Below, piece by piece: positions 23,501-36,042 of a stretch of DNA of 64,000 bases. Both the position numbers and the translations under genes were made by a program. The first letter of the stretch is position 1, and each line of letters opens with the position of its first letter. The notes under the pieces were generated by a model. The model worked only from the letters and a program-made list of their open reading frames with translations. It was not told where the DNA came from and ran no database searches. Source of the stretch: Apiospora phragmitis (lineage: Eukaryota > Ascomycota > Sordariomycetes > Amphisphaeriales > Apiosporaceae); the NCBI GenBank assembly GCA_038363925.1, contig JAQQWL010000013.1, positions 806,001 through 870,000 of the forward strand, given 5' to 3'.

Positions 23501-24003
23501 CCGCAATAGCCCCTGGACGAGTTACAAACAGTATCTGCGTGGAAAAATCATAGGGTACCACGATGCAAGTGGTACGTCCCCAATGCATTTTGCTTTTCGA
23601 GAAATCGCATGATATCAGAGGCCAAGCAGAAGTCTGTCTATAGCAGGCTTTCTGCAAGCATATCTCTATCTTCTCTAGACAGTATATCACGAAATCACTA
23701 TATAGTCATGGCAAGCCCACGCGATTTGAGTGTTGAGGAATCGCTCTTCCTGTATGGCTCTCTCTCCCCTTCACTTGGTAACTATCGGTTTCTCATAATC
23801 GTTAAAGCATTCCTCCTGGAATGTGTTGCATTTTGTTCGGTCAATACCCCTGGTCCTGTATGCCTCCCCAAGTTCATTCTGCAGTTTGAGTACAGTGCGT
23901 CACTCGATCATTCGTTATATGGATTGATTCCGTAGATGTTTTCAGTCCATTTCTGTGTCAGTCCCTGATTTGCCAAGATCTGGTTGCCTCTGTAGTGAGG
24001 TAT
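20579..24003. other. Intergenic, no supported gene
   Basis: Only short overlapping ORFs on all frames, none with recognisable motifs or consistent codon bias. The longest is 22296-22781 on the minus strand. GTAAGTAGGTAAGC-type short tandem repeats occur near 20460-20480. Confidence 0.5.
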
Positions 24004-24726
24004 ATGCCACGATTCTTCTCCGCTCTCTTCGAATTCCTTGGAATAACTATTCGATACTATCAGCTTTCGATATACAACCGCGGGCATGGAGGCAAGAGGT
24101 TGGTCATCGGGCCGGCACCCCCAGAGCAACCAGTCTTGGTGAGTGTTCCATGTTCTGGAAGAGAGAAACGCAGACACTAACGCAAAATCAGTCAGTCTAA
24201 GACACGCGAGGACTGGTCGTTGCCCACGGCGGCTTGTGTCAATGCTGATACCCCAGAGGATGCCTATGCCAGCGAGCTTGCCGGCAACATCCTGACAAAC
24301 TCTCAGGCCTTTGAGCAGAACGACCAGCAGCATTTTTGCACTCTTCCTTGCGGGCCATCATCCTGTGTCCATCTGTCACAAGACTATACCCCCGACCAGA
24401 CTATGTCTCAGCCATCTGCATACGCAGCCTATGGCAATGCCCCCCGTGCTCACTCGGACGTTGGGGTTCAGGCTCTTTTCGACGGTGGCGGTGTCCAATT
24501 CCCAGGCCCGGCTGACAGAGCCGAGAGAAGAAGGCCCAGCTCTGCCCCTCCGTCCGTCAGATGCTACATCCAGGTTCGGCAGTCCCACGAGGAACTTGCC
24601 TGCAGCCTGAGTCCCTGTGGCATGTGTCCTTCCAACATCGAGCAACGCCAGGCGCGACGCTTACAGATGATTGCCTTGGCTATTTCGAATTTCGAACAAG
24701 GACCTGAAAATACAGGGTCGTCGTAG
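24004..24726 (+). CDS. Possible two-exon hypothetical gene
   Basis: Not a recognised family. The plus strand offers a well-formed intron (donor GTGAGTG at 24139, branch CACTAAC, acceptor CAG ending 24195) joining 24004-24138 to 24196-24726 in frame, giving about 221 aa. The second exon has fungal-looking codon choice, is rich in Gln, Ser, Pro and Ala, and carries a C-terminal CSLSPCGMCPSN patch. The start is uncertain and upstream exons are possible. The opposite strand also has a coding-like stretch (23908-24180) with its own potential 51 nt intron, so the strand is not settled. The region could be a degenerate gene. Confidence 0.3.
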
Positions 24727-25883
24727 TTGAAAAGATAAGGCCGGCCCTTATAAACAGTCGACACACGGCGCAACCAGAAAGCCGGCAGGAGGTGGGAGAG
24801 GACCAAGCCGTGATAGCGGGTCTCTTTTGAATGCAATCACTCATTGTTATCCAGCTGGATGGTAGGTGTCTTGCAATAGGCAAGCTCAATTTCATGTCGA
24901 AGAGAATGAAGTCTCCGAGGGAAGGAAAATAGGCCCGAAGCTGTAGCGGGGCAGACTTGGGGTATTCTTTAGATGCTGAATTTCTTATCTCCTTGTTTGG
25001 ATGGCGGCAGGTTGCTGAAAGCGCCGATACGGGGTGAAACTTACTGAGCCATTGTCACTGCCTGACACACCACAGGCTCAATACGGCCCAATAGAGTTTA
25101 CAGCTTACAATTTGGAGGGAGTGAGGGAGGTTGGGTTGGATGTTTCTCTTTTAGTAATCCTCTGGGGTGTCAATGATTATTGAGAATTCTCTCGCGCCAT
25201 ATTCGACGGAGCCGGTCTCAAGTCGATATTCAAACTGATCGAGAAGGTTTCGCGCTGCGAAGCGGAGGTGCTACAAGTAGCCAGACCGAGTAAGGCATCA
25301 TGGAGGCACTGGGTGCGTCCCGACTTCAGAGGGGATGACTACAGATCAAGTTACTCAGAATCCAGCACGGGCGACAAGTAAACCCGGAGTCATTGCAATC
25401 TTATCGGACGTCCGGTCTGTTCAAGACCGAGCCGGTGTTACAGCGTGTAAAGTAATCAGGTAAGGAAGAGGATATAAAGTATGCGGCAGAGCAAACATAT
25501 AGTGCGGGGTAGTTCAGTCTTGGCCCACTTCACTTGGGATCAAGCCGACGACGACATAACCATTGAACCTCTTTCTTTTGGTCCCAGAAGTACATCCACT
25601 TTTGGTCAATCGCGGAGTCTTATTCTTGTTGTTCCTGTGGCTGTTTGGGATTTCTTCGCTGAAGCCTCTCCACTAATACGAAACTGCCTGGCTTTGATAG
25701 TGGCCGGCACAAAAGAAACCTCCGACATTTGCCGTGGCTCGGTCCGTCTTGTCTCCCCCTTCGGACTTTGACCGGAAGGTGCTGTTGTTCATAACGTCGC
25801 CAGTGACACTACATATAGAAAAGAAAAGAAACAATACTTGCCATTTCCTAGACAAACCAGCAAGAGGAGAGATCATACACACA
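24727..25883. other. Intergenic, includes promoter region of the FAH-family gene
   Basis: No supported gene. The final 100 bases before 25884 are A-rich with an ACACACA stretch next to the start codon, as is common in fungal 5' leaders. Confidence 0.5.
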
Positions 25884-27124
25884 ATGTCCTTCGAAAGTAA
25901 GTCCGACCTACCCACCGTCTATTACCTGCCAGTGAGAGCATCCAACTCATGAACCCCGCCTAGGACTCGTTCGGTTTGCCCCAAAGGGGAAGGAAGGAGA
26001 GGTGCTGATCGGCCAGCCCGTCGACAGCAACGTCGACGTGGGCAAGGCTGTGCGCAACGGCGAGGAGGTGCAGGTCAAGGTGTTCAGCGGTGATTCGGCC
26101 TTGAACCCGGGGTCTCTAACCGACAAGGTCGAGACCATTGCCCGCATCCTGTCACCCTTGTCTGCGTCGGAAGTCGGTTCCATTCGCTGCATAGGGCTAA
26201 ACGTAAGTCGGACGCACCCCTTGGTCGGAAGCCTCAAGGAGGATTTCCTGTGGGAACCCATTACTGACGGGTGTTGCGCGATGCAGTATGTCAACCATGC
26301 GAAGGAAGCAAACATGCAGCTGCCAGACGTGCCAATGATGTTCATGTAAGGGAGAACTTACCACATTCCCCGATCACGTCCCCCGGACTTTCCTCCACCA
26401 CCCTGCAGGGGAAAGCACATGTTTTTCCCTGACAGGAAGCTTTTGCTAACTTCTATTCTAGGAAACCCGCCACGTCGCTTGCCGACCCCTGGCCGGTGTC
26501 GACTGTGATCCCCAAGCACACGCTTGCCGATGACTGTGCCGACTACGAATCAGAGCTCGTCATCGTAATCGGAAAGACTTGCAAGAACGTGAGCGAGGCC
26601 GACGCACTGAGCTACGTCCTCGGCTACACGGCGGCCAACGACGTGTCTAGCCGAAAGTCACAACTGGCCCAGTCGCAGGCTTGCTACTCGAAAGGCTTCG
26701 ATGGCTCGTGTCCTCTCGGACCGGTTATCGTGTCGTCATCTGTCGTTAAAGATCCAAGCACCTTCACGATCCGTGGCCTGAAGAACGGCGAGGTCACGCA
26801 GAACTCCGGTCTAAGGTATGTTTTTTCTTTCTCTTTTCTCCCCTTCACTCTTCACTTCTCTGTTGCACTTGCTTGTGAAGGAGCACATGATTTGCTGACC
26901 TTCCTGCGTCTACCCAGTGACTTAATTTTCAACTGCTCGAAGCTCGTCAGTTTCCTGTCCCAGGTACGACGTTGCTTCCGGGTACCGTCATTCTCACGGG
27001 TACGCCAGCCGGTGTAGGGTTCGGAAAGAAGCCCCCCTCTTACCTGCATGAGGGCGATGAGTTCGCAGTTGAGCTTACACCCCATGTGGGCACTCTGTAT
27101 TCGGTCTTTGAGAACGAGAAATAG
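25884..27124 (+). CDS. Fumarylacetoacetate hydrolase family protein, interrupted by a 1-nt frameshift
   Basis: Member of the FAH superfamily (metal-dependent hydrolases, decarboxylases and acylpyruvases on beta-dicarbonyl compounds). Inferred exons are 25884-25896, 25964-26202, 26287-26345, 26462-26815 and a last exon opening after the CTACCCAG acceptor just before the SDLIFN codons (about 26918) and running to 27124, all GT-AG. Visible features are an N-terminal RLVRFAPKG, the metal-site region with DYESELVIVIGK, LGYTAANDVSSRK, KGFDGSCPLGP, and a C-terminal ILTGTPAGVGFGKKPP. After FLSQ the frame must shift for GTTLLPGT to follow: CAGGTACG at 26961-26968 lacks one base relative to the family. 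Unshifted, the protein ends at 27017 without its last 50 residues. The tiny first exon (13 nt) is supported by phase. Substrate unknown; close relatives are often acylpyruvate hydrolases. Confidence 0.85.
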
Positions 27125-30100
27125 ATGCCTTCTCAAGCTAGGTTTAGCAGGCGGACAGAACCATAGAAAACCGGCCTTCTCTGTGGAGAGGGCGCAATCT
27201 ACTACTTGGAATGCCACTACAGCGACACAGTTCCAAAGCTATGACCGGTCGATATATAATATCCAAGGTGATAGGTTGTTTTGGCTGTACTTCTTGCGCT
27301 ATGCCGAGACAGGGAATGATATGAATGCATCGTAGGTTATCAGGGAGGAACTGGACCGCGCCTCGAATATATTACCTGACTATGCGACATCTCACACAAG
27401 ATCCATAACCAAGTGCCGATGGCTCTCCATGGGAAAGTGGACGGTCTTATCGACGAAGATAGTTTGAGATAGAGCGGACAATCATCGTCAATAATAAGAG
27501 TACTGGGACGTAGTTAACGAAGAGGAACATAACTTAAAGCCTCATGCCTTGCTAAACAACTACCAAGGTCATGCAAGTCCTTGGGAGCAGCCCGGTGTTG
27601 CAAGTCCCTTCCTTGTCCCCTTTACGCCAGACACTAGCACGGGATACGTTACAGACTATTCACTCTCCCGCCAACCGGGAGCAGCTCGCGTGGCCCAACT
27701 TCACCAAGCCGGACCCAACGGAGTAGCGTAGCGGTGTTTGATGGCATTGGCTTTTAATTCCATGCCAGAGCGAGTTTTATGGTGCTTGAACTGATATGTT
27801 TCATTATAGCCTGTTTCAGCATCGATTTGCTCCTATACGAGACAGTTGCTGCTTTGATATCCACTAGTGTTTGCCACTGGTCAGAGGGCGATACCAGTGT
27901 GCAGTACAGTATCACCGTATCTCGGAAGGAGATGGGGCGCGGGGAGGAGAGAACCTCGGCTTTTGACACGACTAAGTAAGGCTCTATAGCTGCAAGCAAG
28001 CTTGCCCTATCAGAGCACGACACGACAGCGCAGACGTTCGCATATATGTAGGTATGCATAATGACTCAATCATACGGGGCCCCCGCAGGTGCACGCAGAG
28101 GATCGTCGTGTATGTTAGGAAGTAGGTTACCCCCTGGTTGAGCTGCCTTTTCGGGCAGTTTCTACTCGCACGTAGTAGTCCATCGCGAGATGCATCTGAT
28201 CGAACCACGGTAATAGCGTGGCTGGTTTACATGCTATTCAGACGACACTAAATAGCATGTACCTAGTCTCTTTTGTTTTTGTACTTCTTTTTTCTTCCCT
28301 TTCTAATTTAGGCCTGCTCAAATGCCTGAACATGCTCGAGCATGGCAGCTGCCAGTTACAGCCCAGCGGGATCTAAGGGGGTAGTCTCTCCGCCGTCAAA
28401 TCTCCGGATGAACCCTATTGTAGAATCGTTGGTCTTGCTCTAAAGTAGGTAGGTAGGCAAGTCACCAAACAATACTAGTACAGTGGCTTGTTTTTATCTA
28501 CCTATTAAGCATCGTCAGGAATGGAGCCGACACTTCCCAAATGATGCGGCCCGCCTGAGATTCATACAGGTCTTGGAGGTCCCTCTTGACTTACTACTAC
28601 AACGTGGGTGCCCGTATCAGGCTCTAGAAGACACGAAGAACACGCTGCGCCACTATTACACTTGGCTTGAAACATCGGGCGAATCTGGGAAGGCATCAAC
28701 AGGGCGCGAGGCCAGGGTGAACGCTGCTCGGGAAGGTTGCGAAGGGGCCGACGACACTTCTTTCTTGCCAGTCTGCTTACGGCAATATATTCATGGTCCC
28801 TGAGCCCACCTTAGGACGATAGGCGGAGTTGGACCGTCCCGTGTTACCCCGGGTAGGTATCGATCATATCTCTCAAGTACTTGTCTTCTTTGCGGTGGTT
28901 ACTTGTGGATTGTTGAATTTTCCACGCTGAATGGACACTGCATGAACAGCTTGTGCCAGTGCATCGTTGGTGAAGATTACACTAATCCTCTCTTGGGCAA
29001 GGCTTGCCCTGCATCGTCCAGATGCTCATATGCAAGGAGATCGGCGTGCGTGCAATTTCATACAGGAAGCACGACAAGACGTGCAGATTTTGTACATCAG
29101 GGTGTATGCAGTGCTGCTTGAACTCCGTTCTGGCCAATGAGCAGCAGGGCGCACTTGCGATAAACCTTTGCCGTATGTTTCATGTCGAATTGTGTGATCG
29201 ACCGTATTGGCAAGCAGCAAGTTTTCGTCGCTGATCACAAGCTGGTGATGACTAGCAATATTGTACCATGCCCTGGAACAAAATATGAGAACCATACCCT
29301 TGGTAAAGAAATAGCTGAGCCAGCCAATGATGACCCCGTCGGCGCACCACATATTATGACGTTTTCCAGCCCAGGGTGAGAGAGCATCGTGAGGGCAGGG
29401 GCACAATGTGGGCTGGCAGAGGCACAGACCTATCGAGTATTCAGTTACATGGGAGAAATGGAGCTTCTGGCTTTCTGTACCGCCAAGTAATGCCCGACTC
29501 GCCGACTAAGCAAATGATTGGGTGCACAAGATTGATTATTCGGGCTTAAAGAGAGGGAGGGGAAACAGAAGAAAAACTTGTCTTCGGCCCTGCCGCTCTG
29601 CAGGAAGCCCCATATGGTTCGGGAGATTTGGTTAGGCAGATTGTGACGAGAGAAGAGATTTGTGTTGTGATATGTTGCATCACTGCACCTATCACACCTG
29701 CATGCAATGAATGCACTCTGCTGCAACGCCGTGTCATTGATCGTACTACTACATCTCCATGTCAATATCCTTCGCACAGTCTTATTAATGTGCGTCTCTT
29801 GGCAATATTGCAATATTCCAAATGGCCTCACTTTGAGAGATCTTGAAGGCTCGTATGTTTTACGTTTCCGTTGCTGTTTCCTTACTGTAGGTCCGTTCAC
29901 TGCCAACTGCAACATTATGTAGTTGCAGCCCCCTTCTTAACCTAGAGGTTAGGCTGGTGGGTTGGCAAGAATTGATGCTTTTCGTGTTGCTGACAGGGTC
30001 AACCTTGCTTCCCAGAGACATGTTGATCTCTGTCAGGGAGCACAAATGGTGATTGGACAATGGGATAGACCAATCATACTACATTGATGAGCAGCAGAAC

Positions 30101-31724
30101 TTGCGTTTTGAGAAATACCCCAGACCGTTGAAGCAGGGTCACCGGTGGATGAGACCACACTCGAGCAAGGCGGTGTTGCAGAATGCCGATGCACCCGAGA
30201 GAAGCATGGTGGAAGATTCGAATGTTCTTCTAGCCGAAGTACCGAAAGAGGCATTGATGTATCGTTCGTCCTCTGCCCACGTGTGTTGTTGACCATGGAC
30301 GTGGGCCCCCCGAAACGATACGGCGCATCCAGGCAGTCGAGGGTTGATTCGACAGCGCTTTTCGATGTATCATCACTCATCAATCCCGCGCAAGCATGTA
30401 AGAAGCGCCTAATTGCCTCGTAACATGGAAATTGGTTGCTCGCACGACACACCGCTTTCGAAAAGGCCATACAGCAGTCCACATGACAGGCGACAGTCTT
30501 TGCCGACAAATCCGGTTGTCGCTGTTGCTTGCTGTTGTTTGGCCGCGTCGAAGGGACCTGTATGTGACTCAAGACCTACTGGCCGCTCCAGTTCCAGGAA
30601 CACACACACACACCCATTGCTTGCCGCTTGCACTGGCGCTCAGAGCTCTCCCTCTCTTACCGAAACACACACTTGGCGCAACCAGGACCCAGCCAGAGGG
30701 AGGGGTTTGGTTTGGCCTTGTGGGCGCCTTGAGTTTTGGGTAGCGTCGCCCAGGCCAGAGAGGCTCAAATCATCAATCAAGGTGCGTCTGGCGTCACAGG
30801 CACAGGGGACTTTGGAGGCCGTGACAGATACTGCAAGTCCCCGCATTCATTCAGCCTAACTCTAAGGTTTACATATTCTACGACGTACCAGTATGTGGTA
30901 CTCCTGATGTTGGTGCAACATACATAGGTTGATACTACCTATATTTGACGTGTAGATGTATATTTGTATTTGATAGTAAGTACATCGCGCAATATGTTAC
31001 AACCGGCGACGACTCGCGAGGTTGCTTTCTTGAAGGAGCCAATTGCCAAGCAGTTTCATTACCGTGAAAGACCCTCCAGCGAGGCAATCAATTGATGGAT
31101 ATCTCTAGAAGTCTCCTCACCCAGGTAGTTCTGCAGGTAGATCAATGTCCACTACCGTCGAACCACCTGGATCCATGCTAGATAGGGTTGGGTACATGTG
31201 CAAAGAACTATGTAACCTTATCAATGTAGGTATCAATGTATGTGATATTGATGTCGTTACTTGTCCAGCACAGCAAAGTGGCCAGTGATCTCACTCGAGA
31301 GAGCCAATATCCGGATCATCAAGTCTCAGATCTCAGGTTACAGAGTTCATGTTGATTGGCGGCGGCTTCGTTCACCTCGCTATCCTCGTGACCATAGGTT
31401 CCACACCGCTTTCATCCATGGAGTTGTTGGATGCATCTGATCGAGGGGATTGGGCCACAACATAATCTTTGTTGCTTTATTTTTATTCAGGACAATTTTA
31501 TCTACAGCGGGGGTTGTTTTTCTGAAAATTCCATCGACCCCCCTGGCCCGGGCTGGGGGGCTACCGGGCGTGGCATGGCGCCCTTTCCCACGGGCCCTTC
31601 CCATTGGCCATTCATCATGCAACTGGTTCCGACACATAAAGTTGGTCCCATCCAAGGGCGTCTTGCTTTCCCAGGAGGGGATCGTCACGCCTTCAAGCAA
31701 CACTGACAGCTCAGCATACCCTCG
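27125..31724. other. Intergenic, no supported gene
   Basis: About 4.6 kb of normal composition with scattered short ORFs on both strands. The longest (30033-30572, minus, 179 aa) shows no domain. An AC dinucleotide run lies at about 30600-30613, and an AGGTAGGTAGG microsatellite near 28445. Confidence 0.5.
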
Positions 31725-32001
31725 ATTCTTATTTAAACCTCGGATATCCCCCTTCACTTCATTCCAATCCCGCCGAATTCCAAACAGCATCTACAGTGTC
31801 TCCAGCGTACAGCTTCGCTATCTACATACAAGCCCCAGCAAACCCAAATACACATTGGATACTTTCTATCTACCTGGACTCACCCCCCAAGATTATTCTC
31901 GGCATCTCTACACTTGCCCCACAATAACTCTCCCAACACTTATACACAAGAAGTATACCACTTACACGTATACATACAAAAGCAACAACAGCATCGAAAA
32001 G
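31725..32001 (+). promoter_or_regulatory. Promoter and 5' leader of the Cys-rich gene
   Basis: A TATTTAAA TATA-like element at about 31730 is followed by a pyrimidine-rich tract and an A-rich leader ending AAAAGATGGCC, a good fungal start context. This is the classic layout of a well-expressed fungal gene and supports transcription of the downstream ORF. Confidence 0.45.
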
Positions 32002-32487
32002 ATGGCCGTCAAAGAGCACCAGCCCCTGGTTAACAACTGCTGCACCTTCTGTTGCAAAGCCGTCGACTTTGGCACGCACGACTATTGCGGTGCAAGCTCT
32101 GCCTGCCACCGGTGCCCCAACTAGAGCACGCCAATATCCTACCTGAACCACCTCCAAGCCACGAGGCAGCTCTAGAACCTCACCACACATGGCGCCTCGA
32201 CATTACCACTCATCACTGTCGACGCCACCCTGCTCATCACTATCTTCAAGGAGCCGGATGGCTTGAACCCCATTCACACAGCCGCGTGGCTCAAGTCCCT
32301 CTTTGCTTCTTATTTGGCGCCGGAGGCCTACGTGGTGCTCTCCTCCTCTTCCTCTCGCCCGTCTTGGGCGTTGGGTCCGGATCCTTCTTTTACCTGCAAG
32401 GCCCCACAATGCGAGGCTGACAGCGTTGCCCGATACACGTGTGCGCCCCCCGCGCTCTGTGGACTTGTAGGGCGCCCGGACAGATAA
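32002..32487 (+). pseudogene. Cys-rich unknown protein interrupted by two in-frame TAG codons
   Basis: Not recognised. The frame opens with ATG at 32002 in good context, encodes 40 residues with CC, CC and spaced single Cys (NNCCTFCCKAV), then meets TAG at 32122-32124 and again at 32173-32175. The same frame continues open to a TAA at 32485-32487, and third-position C/G bias persists through both stops to about 32345, so the original product was probably about 160 aa. Both stops are one C-to-T step from CAG in a CpA context, the change RIP makes. No plausible phase-0 GT-AG intron removes them. No signal peptide is seen. Alternatives are a real 40-aa peptide with a coincidental downstream frame, or sequence error. 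Confidence 0.45.
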
Positions 32488-35400
32488 AACGCAGTTGGCA
32501 TGACACAGGCTGAATCCCCCAGATGTACAAGGCACTTTCTTTCTTTCTTTTCGTCACCCTTGCACCAAGGGCTGACTCCTCATCACATCACTCAAAAGAT
32601 ACCCCCCCTGCAAATCTTCATGTACTTATAACACCGTCTTGTACTCATCGCTATAGATATGCGAATCATGAATTTACGCTCGCTGCACTGGCATGGACAA
32701 CTCGTGGGAGTTGGGCTGGGAAGTTCGGAGTTCTATCGTTTTGGGGAGGATCAGCGTCAGGAACAGCATTTTGATACCAGCAAGGAATATGGATGGCGCT
32801 TTGGGAGTTTATTTCTTCTTTTCCAATCCTCTTCACCTTCGCTACCTACGTGACCCCCACTTTCCTGCGGGCACATGGCCCCCTTCGCACTTCGATGCCA
32901 CTGGTTTCCTGCTTACCTAGTTAGCCTCTTTGGAGGCAGGCGGAGGTCAAGTTGGAAATGGCTGGACCAGGTGATGATGGTTTATCGAGACAAATGTTCT
33001 CCCTTCTCGCTTGGACCTCGCGGGGGCACAGCCGGCCTACTGCCGTCTGGATTGGCCACCTCGTTTGGCTATTTACTGAATCTATAGCCTGAGATGTATA
33101 TCAAATCCTGTTCGTAATCGATTCTCCCCGTGCTGTGCGTTAGGCCTGTGGTGTAAACCCGAAGGTAATTGGTTGCGGTCAGCTTGGGGCATCGTCATAG
33201 AACCCAAGATGCGTTCATGCGCTATACGCACACATATGCCTGTCTTAGCACGCGATCCTTGCCCGGCATCATCAACTAGTATGCCTGTATGATGGTCGAT
33301 GTAGGTTAGATGCTGGGTAGCCAATCACCATTTAGCCTGTGCCACCTCCGTCGAGCTCTCCTCTCCTCGGGGTCGGGTTGCATTTCGGCCATGGATGAGT
33401 CTAGTTTGGGTCAATAATCCAATCCCTCGGACCATATTGCCTTATATTACTGACGTCCATGACAATCCTTGCACTCACTCCAAGACCAGGTAGAGATTTA
33501 CGATATGTAGTAGATACGAGGATATTGATGCGCGAGCATGCACTGCCCATCATTTCAATCTTCGGCGCCAAGCCCTGGAACGAGAAAAACGGAAGTCTGG
33601 ACACGCCAGCCAATGACTGATACGAATAAAGTCTCATTGGTACGCAGACACACAAGCACCACTCCTATATCTTCCTGCCTTGTAGCCGATGCGGCCGGTA
33701 TATAGTTTATTTCCCGCATCATCTCCGGGCGTCTCTAGAGCGGCGGTCGACGTGTCAGCCTGCCTGCCTGCTTCTCGGGCGTGCGTGGCCTCATCAGCCA
33801 GCCTCTTATCAGTCTTTGTGTTGCCTACCTAAGTATGCAGCCGGCCAATTGAAGTCAGCATAGGCGAACTTCTCACTGCCTACATAATCGCCATGCAACG
33901 CATGCCAGTAAGCAAAGTAAGGGGATATACAAATAATATGGACAAGACGGCAGTCAGCCCACAATTGCACCATAATTAGTTTTCTGCTCGTTATCGCCAT
34001 GGGTTCTGTTGCGGTCCTCTTACCCGGGCGGTTTGATGTACTTCTTTCTCGTACTTGCACCGAAGGAAAACGATAACGAATCATATACGACTATCCCATG
34101 CTAATAAAACATCATTCCTAGCCTATGCCCCTGAGTGAGAGCTACCATCTTGTGGGACAGACAGCGTTCCTGGCCCTCCGTCCGCGTGCGTGTGTGTATG
34201 AACTGGAAAGGGCATGCCAGCCCCAAATAGGGTTATGCCACTGCATCACCTAATAGCTTGAAAAGCTGCAGAGTACTCATATAAGTTGGGGGTCTGCTGT
34301 AATGTAGGTCTACTGTGATACTGCAATGCGGGCTGACAGTGGTTAGGGATTAGCAGTCTGTGCTGTGCAGAGTGCCACCGTCGTAGTGTACAAGGGTAAG
34401 CAATTACCTAAGATCACGTCAGTCCCCTTGGAACCTATCAAGTCCTTTCATATGTGGTTAGACACCGGGTTTCCCTTCGGCCTTGTGTATCAGTGGGGGT
34501 TATTTAGGTAGTATTGAGAAGTACGGAGTAGGCGGGTGGTGGTATTTCTGATATCTTTCCATATTTTCCCCATCCTTGTCATTGTTACATTTCGGGGACT
34601 TTTACTCATCATTGATTTATATCAACGACCAACAACCAACGGCTTGACGAGATGACTCGTCACAACTTGCTGCTGTTGCTGCTGCTGCTCGGTAGTAGAT
34701 TAGGCAGCCTGGCTGGTAAGCAAGGCCAGAAGGGGGTTGCAGGGCATTCCTGTGCACTCGCTTAGCCCAAAGGATCACCCATACAGCATACGCATACTTG
34801 GTGGTTCGTCGTCCTCCTGCAGAAGACGTTAGCCATCTTCCAAAGCAAAGCAATAGAAGACAAGCTCACGCCTCAATATGGTAACCCCCCTAACGCATCT
34901 GCCCCTTTTGGGTTGCCTAATTTCCCCTTTACGGACTACAGTACCTACCTCAAAGATGATTGCTAAGAACCTGACATTAGAAATCACACATGCAGTCGAT
35001 GTTTGGTGGGTCCTGCCCGAGGGTACCACCCCTGTATCAGTGAGGCTCTTGGGGTTAATTCAGCAGCAGCGACGAAGGCTGGTGGACTGACACTGGCATC
35101 TCATTTACCTAGATGAACAGCCGAGCAGGATATTTTCAAGCGGTCACATACCGGCCAATTATGCATGGCAGCTTCGGTAAACCATTGCCGCCGTCCCAGT
35201 CTGCCCGCACGAGAAGTGTCAGATGGAGTTCTTAACTCTAGGGAATGGGGGCGCATCTTCATCCATGCATATCAAATGCAGGTCGACAGATAAAACCACA
35301 GAGCGTGCCACAGCTTCCGGGCGCGGGGCAGAGTTTTCTTCACCTCATTCATCCACCTTGAGTTCAGCCCAGAAGTTAATGGGAAATGATAGGCTACAAC

Positions 35401-36042
35401 ATGGGATAGACCAGACCCTCGCAGACTAACAGCGAAGCCCATGAATATAATGCACGTCTCTAGATTTGGTAGGACTGTGGAGAAGCCAAGAGGGAGACCT
35501 CACCTGCTTGCAGCAATAGTCCAAGTTGGACTGCTGAAAGCTTCAACTTAGACCACGTGGGGGAATACTTCCATCCAAGGGGGGCTGTAGGTAGTTTGGT
35601 CAGGCAACTTGCTCGAATCGAATCTAGTGATTAAATTATATTTTGAGGATTTGCTATAGGGGCCGGCATGAGCATAGGCAATGTGCATGAAACCAGTCCT
35701 CAATATCCCGTAACGCCTGAACCTGCCCATAAGGGTATCTTGCTTACAAATAATCCATCTACCACCTTTCTCTCGTCCCATCATCGTTCGGTTGATGCTG
35801 CTCACCAATACATGGTCAATGGCCTATTAGAGCTTTAATCTTACACCGCTATCTTATTCATCTGCACCGGAATTATCGTCATCTTCCGAGGTTGAGTATG
35901 TAGCCCTCGCCACCTGCCATTTGCCGGCCGCCAAGCCATATGTGATCACCAGGATCAACAAGTATGATATGATGGGCGAAGACACACGGTATTAATACCA
36001 TCAAGGCTAGTCGTGCCACGCGAGTCCAGGGCTCGGCTTGGC
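32488..36042. other. Intergenic, no supported gene
   Basis: Only short ORFs. A CTG/TTG trinucleotide run sits at about 34669-34690. The segment from 35.9 kb is the 3' flank of Exo70. Confidence 0.5.

Noticed and set aside
18372..27124. Secondary-metabolite cluster around the MFS transporter
   Set aside because: No PKS, NRPS, terpene synthase, P450 or methyltransferase is visible; a transporter and an FAH-family gene alone do not make a cluster.
30033..30572. 179-aa minus-strand ORF
   Set aside because: Low-information composition and no domain; an equally open plus-strand frame covers the same DNA.
31450..32124. 224-aa plus-strand ORF
   Set aside because: Its first 184 codons cover promoter and leader sequence with a TATA-like element and pyrimidine tracts; only the part from 32002 looks coding.
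32090..32175. Intron that would remove the two TAG codons
   Set aside because: The available donors are in the wrong phase to join the downstream biased frame, and no good branch point is present.
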